From JAYFRE01 sp034926235 (lineage in GTDB: Bacteria > Pseudomonadota > Alphaproteobacteria > Rhodospirillales > Magnetospirillaceae), in NCBI GenBank assembly GCA_034926235.1, contig JAYFRE010000003.1:1-11042 (forward strand): 11,042 nt of DNA, in the 5' to 3' direction. The notes under the pieces were generated by a model. That model was given only the letters and a program-made list of their open reading frames with translations. It did no database searches and was not told the DNA's origin. A program made the translations under genes and the position numbers. Shown here one piece after another: positions 5,969-11,042 of this stretch (position 1 is its first letter; every line of letters starts with the position of its first letter).

Positions 5969-7261
5969 ATGAGCGTCGCCGATTACAAGGTTGCGGATAT
6001 TGGCCTGGCGGACTGGGGCCGCAAAGAGATCTCGATCGCCGAGACCGAGATGCCGGGTCTGATGGCGCTGCGCGCGGAATATGGCGCGGCCCAGCCCTTG
6101 AAAGGCGCGCGGATCGTTGGTTGCCTGCATATGACGATCCAGACTGCGGTCCTGATTGAAACCCTGGTGGCGCTGGGTGCGTCGGTGCGCTGGAGTTCGT
6201 GCAACATCTTCTCGACCCAGGATCAGGCCGCCGCGGCGATCGCCGCCGCCGGAATCCCCGTCTTTGCCTGGAAGGGCGAGACGGAGAAAGAATTCTGGTG
6301 GTGCATCGAGCAGACCCTGAAAGGGCCGAACGGTTGGACGCCGAACATGATTCTGGACGATGGCGGCGACGCTACCGCGATCATGCATGATAAATACCCC
6401 GAGCTTCTGAAGGGGGTCCGCGGGCTGTCCGAAGAAACCACCACCGGCGTGCATCGTCTCTATGAAATGGCCCGGACCGGGCGCCTCATGGTCCCCGCTT
6501 TCAACGTCAATGATTCGGTGACCAAGTCGAAATTCGACAATCTTTATGGGTGCCGCGAATCCTTGGTGGACGGCATCAAGCGCGCTACCGACGTCATGCT
6601 GGCGGGCAAGGTTGCGGTCGTGGCCGGCTTCGGCGATGTCGGCAAAGGATCTGCGGCCAGCTTGCGCAGCCAGGGCGCGCGCGTGATCGTCACCGAGATC
6701 GATCCGATTTGCGCGTTGCAGGCGGCGATGGAAGGCTATCAGGTCCTGACCATGGAGGAGGCGGCTCCCCAGGGTGATGTCTTCGTGACCTGCACGGGCA
6801 ATATCGATGTCATCACGCTCGATCATATGCGGGCGATGAAGGATCGGGCGATCGTTTGCAACATCGGTCATTTCGATTCCGAAATCCAGATCGCGGCCTT
6901 GCGGAATCTCAAATGGACCAACGTCAAGCCACAGGTGGACGAAATCACGTTCCCCGATGGCAAGCGTTTGATCGTTCTGGCCGAAGGGCGTCTGGTCAAT
7001 CTGGGCTGCGCCACCGGCCATCCCAGCTTTGTGATGTCGGCCAGCTTCACCAATCAGGTTCTGGCCCAGATCGAGCTGTTCACCAATGCAGGGGCCTATG
7101 AAAACAAGGTCTATGTCCTGCCCAAGCATCTGGACGAGAAGGTGGCCAGGCTGCATTTGGCCAAGATCGGCGTGAAGCTGTCGAAATTGTCGGCCCGCCA
7201 GGCCGACTATATCAATGTTCCGGTCGAGGGCCCCTTCAAGCCCGAAGCCTATCGCTATTGA
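5969..7261 (+). CDS. ahcY: Adenosylhomocysteinase (S-adenosylhomocysteine hydrolase)
   Basis: 430-aa NAD-dependent cytoplasmic enzyme that splits S-adenosylhomocysteine to homocysteine and adenosine, completing the activated methyl cycle and relieving inhibition of methyltransferases. Landmarks: ILDDGGDAT (128-136, D131), SEETTTGVH (154-162, E156), NVNDSVTKSKFDN (179-191) with K186 and D190 at the same numbers as in the human enzyme, NAD-binding GFGDVGKG (220-227), CNIGHFDSEI (297-306, H301), and the C-terminal GPFKPEAYRY that reaches the partner subunit's NAD. It lacks the roughly 40-residue insertion after the DDGGD segment carried by many proteobacterial enzymes (about 463-470 aa), so it is the short form, yet its C-terminal part (ENKVYVLPKHLDEKVARLHL) is typically bacterial. 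The start has a good AGGAG site. It is probably transcribed separately from, or weakly linked to, the pts genes upstream. Confidence 0.97.
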   Translation: MSVADYKVADIGLADWGRKEISIAETEMPGLMALRAEYGAAQPLKGARIVGCLHMTIQTAVLIETLVALGASVRWSSCNIFSTQDQAAAAIAAAGIPVFAWKGETEKEFWWCIEQTLKGPNGWTPNMILDDGGDATAIMHDKYPELLKGVRGLSEETTTGVHRLYEMARTGRLMVPAFNVNDSVTKSKFDNLYGCRESLVDGIKRATDVMLAGKVAVVAGFGDVGKGSAASLRSQGARVIVTEIDPICALQAAMEGYQVLTMEEAAPQGDVFVTCTGNIDVITLDHMRAMKDRAIVCNIGHFDSEIQIAALRNLKWTNVKPQVDEITFPDGKRLIVLAEGRLVNLGCATGHPSFVMSASFTNQVLAQIELFTNAGAYENKVYVLPKHLDEKVARLHLAKIGVKLSKLSARQADYINVPVEGPFKPEAYRY

Positions 7262-7271
7262 TGGACCGGGA

Positions 7272-7285
7272 GGGGGCGAGCCCCC
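7272..7285 (+). other. Hairpin H1 that would compete with the ahcY terminator
   Basis: GGGGG (7272-7276) and CCCCC (7281-7285) form a 5-bp all-GC stem with a CGAG loop, 10 bases after the ahcY stop. The CCCCC arm is the same one used by the terminator-like hairpin that follows, so the two cannot form together. Confidence 0.4.
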
Positions 7286-7311
7286 AATAAGGACTGGGGG
7301 TGCTTGTTTTT
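7280..7311 (+). terminator. Rho-independent terminator candidate after ahcY (H2)
   Basis: CCCCCA (7281-7286) pairs with TGGGGG (7295-7300), extended by a G-U pair (7280/7301), with an 8-base loop. It is followed by TTGTTTTT at 7304-7311. This is the best intrinsic-terminator-like structure in the window and would end the ahcY transcript. The T-run starts 2-3 bases after the stem, slightly further than ideal. Confidence 0.55.
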
Positions 7312-7332
7312 CGCGGCACAAGCAGGCACCCT
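7297..7332 (+). other. Long hairpin H3 in the leader of the DivL-like gene
   Basis: Bases 7298-7309 pair with 7320-7331 (GGGTGC/GCACCC at the base, then a TTGTTT segment paired with AAGCAG including two G-U pairs), with one more possible G-U at 7297/7332. The loop is about 10 bases. The 5' arm takes over the 3' arm and T-run of the terminator candidate. The hairpin ends 12 bases before the GAAGGGG ribosome site at 7344-7350. Confidence 0.4.
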
Positions 7333-7361
7333 AACCTTTACTCGAAGGGGATGAACCGCGC

Positions 7362-9827
7362 ATGAAGGGAATCGCCATTCCCTTGATTCTGGCCGGGGTG
7401 ACCCTGCCTTTGCCCGTGCTGGCCCTGGTCTTGGAACCGGATGGCGGCCCAGGCGAACTCTTGCTGCTGGCGGCGGCGGCGATTCTGTGCGCTTTGTTGT
7501 GGTGGCAGCATTATTTATGGCGCCGGGCTTCCGACGAGGCCCTGCGCCAGAGCACCGCCCGCGCTCGCCTGTTCGAGATTCTGGCGGGCGCGCCGGACGG
7601 TCATTACCGTTGGGATTTGGACGAGGACGGTCAGCCCACCGGCGAGAGATGCTCACGCCGTCTTGCCGTGCTGCTTGATCTGTTCGGCGGCGTCGGTTCC
7701 TCCTTCACCAATGTTCTGGACAGCTTTCCACCCGACGCGGCGGAAAAACTGGCGGCGGCGGTCGAGACTTTGCGCGCAGAAGGGCGAGGGTTCGAGCTTG
7801 AGCTTCCTTTGCGCGACGCGTCCCGGCGTGTGCTGGTGCTGGGGGGGCGGGCCGCGGACGAAATCGGCCGGGCGTTGTCGGATGTGGTCTGGATGCGCGA
7901 CGTGACCGAGCGGAGCGTTGTGCTGGATCGGTTGGCGTTGGAAAGCCAAACCCTGCTGAACGGGCGCGATCAGTTGCGCGCTGTTTTCGACATGCTGCCG
8001 GTGCCGGTCTGGATCCGGGGCGATGATCTCGCGCTGCGCGGCTGCAATCTGGCCTATGCCCGGGCAGTGGACGCGGCCTCGCCCGAAGAAGCGGTCGAAC
8101 AGGGACGCGAACTGGTGCCGGTCGGCATGGTGCGCGAGGCGCGGGCCTTGGCCGCACGAGCGCGCGCAGCCGGAGCGAGCCGGGGCGAATCCTTCCATCT
8201 GGTGATGGAGGGAGCGCGGAAAATGGCGGAAGTGATCGAAACTCCCTTGATGGGGGGCGGGGCGGACGGTCTTTTGACCGTGGGTATCTCCATCGACCGC
8301 ACCCGCCAGGAAGAGGCGCTGGCTCTGGTCGAGCGTCACGCCGCCGCCCATGCCGAGGTGCTGGAAAATCTGGGCTCCGCGATCGCCATCTTTGCCGCCG
8401 ATACTCGATTGTCCTTTTTCAACACCGCTTTCCGCAAATTGTGGGGGCTGAAGGATGAATGGGGCGAGACGAAGCCGACCTATGGCGAATTGCTGGATTT
8501 CTGGCGTGAAACGAGACGTTTGCCCGAGGTTGCCGATTTCCGGGACTTCAGGGACGAGGAAACTCGCCGGTTCACGTCGCTTCTGGAACCCCGCGAGGAC
8601 CTGCTCCACCTTCCCGACGAACGCACCTTGCGCCGGGTCGTTTCGCCGCACCCGTTCGGCGGGTTGATCTTCACTTATGAGGATGTCACCGACGCGCTGG
8701 CGCTGAAGCGGTCCTACACGACCTCTCTCGCCGTGCATGGCGAAACCCTGGACAATCTGCATGAAGGGGTGGCCGTGTTCGGCTCGGACGGGCGGCTGCG
8801 TCTGTCGAACCCGGCTTATGGCCGGATATGGAAGCTGGAATCAGAGTTTTTGCAGGGGCATCCCCATATCGGCGAACTGGTTGGCCGGCTGAGGGGATTC
8901 TTCCTGTCCGCCACGGATTGGTCCGAGGCGCGCGACGAATTGGCGGGCTTGTTCACCAGCCGGCAAGGTCATCGCGGCCGCATCGAACGCTCGGATGGCT
9001 CGCATCTCGATTATGCCAGCCTACCGCTGCCGGATGGATCGGTGCTGACGACATGGTTGGATGTCAGCGACAGCGTCCGGGTCGAAATTGCGTTGCGGGA
9101 GCGGAATGAAGCCCTGGCGGCGGCGGACAAACTGAAGAGCGAATTTCTGGCCAGCGTCAGCGCCGAAGTGCGCGCGCCGCTGACGACGATTCTGGGGCAT
9201 GCCGACATCCTGGCCAGCGGCTGTTGCGGCGCGCTGAACAACCGGCAGACGGATTATGCCAACGGCATCACGGCGGCAGGACGACATCTCGAACAGGTGT
9301 TCAGCGACATTCTGGATTTGGCCGCGATCGAAGCCGGGCAGATGGCGTTGTCTCTGAACGCGGTCGATATCCACGCCATGCTGGCCGCCGTGTTGGCCCT
9401 GACCCGTGAACGTATCCGGGAAAAGCGTCTGGTTCTAACCTTCGATTGCCCGCTCGATATCGGCTGGATGGTCGCCGATGAACGGCGCATCCGGCAGGTC
9501 CTGTTCAATCTTTTGTCCAATGCGATCAAATTCACGCCGGAAACGGGGAGGATTGCCTTGGTGGCGATGCGATCCTCCTTGTCCAAAGGCGACGAAATCA
9601 TTTTCGCCGTCAGTGATAGCGGGCGGGGTATCGCGATCGAAGATCGGGAGCGGGTTTTCGGGGCTTTCATGCGCGCCGCCGCAGATGAGGCGGAGGAACC
9701 GGGCGCGGGGCTTGGGCTGACCCTGGTAAAAAACTTCGTCGGGTTGCATGGCGGGTATGTTGAATTGGAATCGGCGCTTGGTGAAGGATCGACTTTTATC
9801 ATTCATTTGCCGGCCGGCGAAGTTTAA
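7362..9827 (+). CDS. divL: DivL-like multi-PAS histidine-kinase homologue with Ala at the phospho-acceptor site
   Basis: 821-aa membrane-anchored kinase homologue. Two closely spaced hydrophobic segments (about 5-24 and 33-50) are followed by four PAS-like blocks: about 62-185, 200-318, 328-445 (SAIAIFAADTRLSFFNTAF) and 456-575 (EGVAVFGSDGRLRLSNPAYG). Then come a dimerisation domain (about 585-655) and a HATPase domain. ATP-binding boxes look intact: N716/N720 in VLFNLLSNAIKF, DSGRGI (752-757), GAGLGL (781-786). At the H-box the sequence is SEFLASVSAEVRAPL: A601 (codon 9162-9164, GCC) stands where kinases have His and Caulobacter DivL has Tyr. DivL controls the CckA-CtrA cell-cycle pathway by binding DivK. 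The last PAS and dimerisation regions, and the location after ahcY near chvIG-hprK as I recall for Agrobacterium-type genomes, favour DivL orthology. The start at 7362 has GAAGGGG 11 bases upstream. A generic PAS kinase is the alternative. Confidence 0.8.
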   Translation: MKGIAIPLILAGVTLPLPVLALVLEPDGGPGELLLLAAAAILCALLWWQHYLWRRASDEALRQSTARARLFEILAGAPDGHYRWDLDEDGQPTGERCSRRLAVLLDLFGGVGSSFTNVLDSFPPDAAEKLAAAVETLRAEGRGFELELPLRDASRRVLVLGGRAADEIGRALSDVVWMRDVTERSVVLDRLALESQTLLNGRDQLRAVFDMLPVPVWIRGDDLALRGCNLAYARAVDAASPEEAVEQGRELVPVGMVREARALAARARAAGASRGESFHLVMEGARKMAEVIETPLMGGGADGLLTVGISIDRTRQEEALALVERHAAAHAEVLENLGSAIAIFAADTRLSFFNTAFRKLWGLKDEWGETKPTYGELLDFWRETRRLPEVADFRDFRDEETRRFTSLLEPREDLLHLPDERTLRRVVSPHPFGGLIFTYEDVTDALALKRSYTTSLAVHGETLDNLHEGVAVFGSDGRLRLSNPAYGRIWKLESEFLQGHPHIGELVGRLRGFFLSATDWSEARDELAGLFTSRQGHRGRIERSDGSHLDYASLPLPDGSVLTTWLDVSDSVRVEIALRERNEALAAADKLKSEFLASVSAEVRAPLTTILGHADILASGCCGALNNRQTDYANGITAAGRHLEQVFSDILDLAAIEAGQMALSLNAVDIHAMLAAVLALTRERIREKRLVLTFDCPLDIGWMVADERRIRQVLFNLLSNAIKFTPETGRIALVAMRSSLSKGDEIIFAVSDSGRGIAIEDRERVFGAFMRAAADEAEEPGAGLGLTLVKNFVGLHGGYVELESALGEGSTFIIHLPAGEV

Positions 9828-9858
9828 CTGGAAAATCGTATAGCTCGATTTGCATTAT

Positions 9859-9883
9859 TGCCTTGCCGCATGCTCTCAAGGCA
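9859..9883 (+). terminator. Perfect inverted repeat after the DivL-like gene
   Basis: TGCCTTG (9859-9865) and CAAGGCA (9877-9883) form a 7-bp perfect stem with an 11-base loop containing the palindrome GCATGC. It lies 31 bases after the stop and is followed by CTCTGGTTTC, a poor T-run. It may be a weak terminator or an operator-like dyad upstream of the BON gene; sequence alone does not decide. Confidence 0.3.
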
Positions 9884-9913
9884 CTCTGGTTTCAGTAAGG
9901 GGGGAAACAACCG

Positions 9914-9921
9914 AGGAAAGG
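9914..9921 (+). promoter_or_regulatory. Ribosome binding site of the BON lipoprotein gene
   Basis: AGGAAAGG lies 10 bases before the ATG at 9932, a better spacing than the 4 bases to the in-frame TTG at 9926, and so supports the ATG start. Confidence 0.6.
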
Positions 9922-9931
9922 TTTTTTGTCC

Positions 9932-10255
9932 ATGAGAAAACACTTATTGATCCCGTTCTCGGCGGCTCTCCTGTTCACCCCCCTGGTTGCTGCGTGCGCG
10001 TCTCCGGAACAGGCGGTGGAAAAAACCGGCCAATATATCGATGACGCGGCCATCTCGACCAAAGTCAGGGCGTCGATCGCCACCGAACTGAAGATGTACA
10101 TCATCGATGTCAGTGTCGAAACGCATAACGGCGTTGTCCAGCTGAGCGGCTTTGTCGATCAGCCGGATGTCAAACGCCGCGCCGGAGAAGTTGCCGCCGG
10201 CGTCGAAGGCGTGAAGCAGGTCGTCAACGATCTGGTGGTTACGGTCAAGAAATAG
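9932..10255 (+). CDS. Single-BON-domain lipoprotein
   Basis: 107-aa predicted lipoprotein. The N-terminus has a short basic start (MRKH), a hydrophobic core and a lipobox VAAC with C22 as the lipidated cysteine; alanine at +2 gives no Asp retention signal, so outer-membrane sorting is likely. Residues about 36-104 form one BON domain (TKVRASIATE near its start, VVQLSGFVDQPDVKRRA in the middle, VKQVVNDLVV at the end). BON proteins such as OsmY and DolP bind membranes and support envelope integrity; DolP has two BON domains, this one has one. The exact role here is unknown. The gene is separated from the DivL-like gene by 104 bases, and its 3' end overlaps by 11 bases the 3' end of the convergent reductase gene. 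Confidence 0.88.
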   Translation: MRKHLLIPFSAALLFTPLVAACASPEQAVEKTGQYIDDAAISTKVRASIATELKMYIIDVSVETHNGVVQLSGFVDQPDVKRRAGEVAAGVEGVKQVVNDLVVTVKK

Positions 10256-11042
10256 AGGATGTCCCCAGACTGGCGACGCCGGTTTGGGTGGAGTGCTCGA
10301 CATGCCGCGCCGCGCCGCCATGAGCAAAAGGATAGGCGGCGTGGGCGGCTAGAGCCGCCTCGGAAAAACCCTGCAGGATCAGCTTGAGTTTGCCCGGATA
10401 GCTGGCGATGTCGCCCAGGGCGAAAACGCCCTCCAGATTGGTGGCCATACTGGACGGATCGACCCGGATTCTGGGACCATCCATGAGCAATCCCCAACGC
10501 GCGATCGGCCCCAGATTGCTGGCCAGGCCGAAAAAGGCCAGCAGGATGTCGGCGGGCAGGACTTTTTCTTCGCCGTCCAGCGTCTCGACCGTCACCGATT
10601 CCAGCCGGCCATCGGTTCCCGCCAGGCTCGCCAAGCCATAGGGTGTCACCAATTCGATTTTTCCCGCCTGCGCCAGCTCCTTCAGCTTTTGTTCAGAGGC
10701 GGGAGCGGCACGGAATTTGGCGCGCCGGTGCACCACCATGATCCGCGCCGCCACATCGGCCAGGGCGATCGCCCAATCGACGGCGGAATCGCCTCCGCCG
10801 GCGATGACCACCCGCTTTCCGGCCAGATCATCCGGCCGTTCGACATGATAAAGGACGCTTTTGCCTTCGAAGCTGTCCAGCGTCGCCAGAGGGGGGCGCT
10901 GCGGCCCGAATGCGCCGACACCGGCGGCGATGATTACCACCGGCGCGATCAGGGTCTGCCCGTCGGACAGGCCGACCTCCCAGCGCCGATCGGGCAGGCG
11001 GACCAGGGAATCGACGGTAACATTCAAATGGAACCGGGGCTG
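10245..11042 (-). CDS. Thioredoxin-reductase-like ferredoxin/flavodoxin-NADP+ reductase, 5' end outside window
   Basis: The minus-strand frame is open to the window edge and gives the C-terminal 265 residues; roughly 75 N-terminal residues with the first FAD motif are missing. A TTG at 11027 is internal, since the frame continues upstream as QPRFH. Visible-residue landmarks: NADP-binding AGGGDSAVDWA (81-91) and HRR (105-107, phosphate binding), then GVFALGDIASYPGKLKL (205-221), the FAD-contacting segment characteristic of YumC-type reductases. There is no CxxC where thioredoxin reductases carry it (LYHVERPDDLAGK instead), so it is assigned as ferredoxin/flavodoxin-NADP+ reductase (EC 1.18.1.2) exchanging electrons between NADPH and ferredoxin. 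The TGA stop (10245-10247) lies inside the end of the BON gene. Confidence 0.9.
   Translation of the reverse strand, partial: QPRFHLNVTVDSLVRLPDRRWEVGLSDGQTLIAPVVIIAAGVGAFGPQRPPLATLDSFEGKSVLYHVERPDDLAGKRVVIAGGGDSAVDWAIALADVAARIMVVHRRAKFRAAPASEQKLKELAQAGKIELVTPYGLASLAGTDGRLESVTVETLDGEEKVLPADILLAFFGLASNLGPIARWGLLMDGPRIRVDPSSMATNLEGVFALGDIASYPGKLKLILQGFSEAALAAHAAYPFAHGGAARHVEHSTQTGVASLGTSSIS

Noticed and set aside
5930..7321. A 463-codon minus-strand open frame opposite ahcY
   Set aside because: It mirrors ahcY codon periodicity and carries no recognisable domain; the plus-strand gene explains the region fully.
7351..7365. A five-codon mini-ORF (including stop) ending across the start of the DivL-like gene
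   Set aside because: Its ATG directly abuts the GAAGGGG ribosome site with no spacer, so it is unlikely to be translated.
7653..8762. A 369-codon minus-strand open frame opposite the PAS region of the DivL-like gene
   Set aside because: Composition is His/Gln/Arg-rich without domain signatures; a shadow of the plus-strand gene.
10245..11042. Annotation as thioredoxin reductase
   Set aside because: The redox CxxC pair is missing in the NADP-binding domain, and the GDIASYPGKLKL segment fits the ferredoxin/flavodoxin reductase subfamily.

Overview
The window is GC-rich, gap-poor DNA from an alphaproteobacterium, most likely a Rhodospirillales/Rhodospirillaceae-type organism. This rests on the linked ChvI/ChvG two-component system, a short-form HprK, a permease-less PTS (EIIA-Man, HPr, EI), AhcY and a DivL-type multi-PAS kinase. 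It is chromosomal core DNA. I saw no insertion sequence, phage gene, tRNA, rRNA or CRISPR array. No stretch longer than about 105 bases lacks a gene; the two largest gaps (about 100 and 104 bases) hold candidate RNA stem-loops.

Region 1 (1-5883, all +): the 3' end of a ChvI-type response regulator, then ChvG sensor kinase, HprK kinase/phosphorylase, RapZ, an EIIA-Man family protein, HPr and enzyme I. Genes overlap (GTGA at chvI/chvG, ATGA at hprK/rapZ) or are 8-10 bases apart, with one 45-base gap before hprK, so this looks like one operon. The PTS part has EI -> HPr -> EIIA phosphotransfer plus HprK acting on the HPr regulatory serine. No sugar-transporting IIB/IIC is present, so the chain is probably regulatory and sits beside an envelope/acid-sensing two-component system.

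Region 2 (5884-9827, +): a short intergenic region with hairpins and a possible promoter, then ahcY (S-adenosylhomocysteine hydrolase, short 430-aa form). Next comes a 100-base gap with a terminator-like hairpin whose arms also fit two competing helices. It is followed by an 821-aa, four-PAS, DivL-like kinase in which the phospho-acceptor position is alanine rather than histidine (or the tyrosine of Caulobacter DivL), although the ATP-binding boxes look intact.

Region 3 (9828-11042): a small single-BON-domain lipoprotein (+), whose 3' end overlaps by 11 bases the 3' end of a convergent, 5'-truncated thioredoxin-reductase-like ferredoxin/flavodoxin-NADP+ reductase (-).

The most notable observations are the alanine-substituted DivL-like protein, the mutually exclusive RNA helices between ahcY and that gene, and a RapZ whose C-terminus is acidic where E. 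coli RapZ carries its RNA-binding basic tail. None of these is proved a new system by sequence alone.
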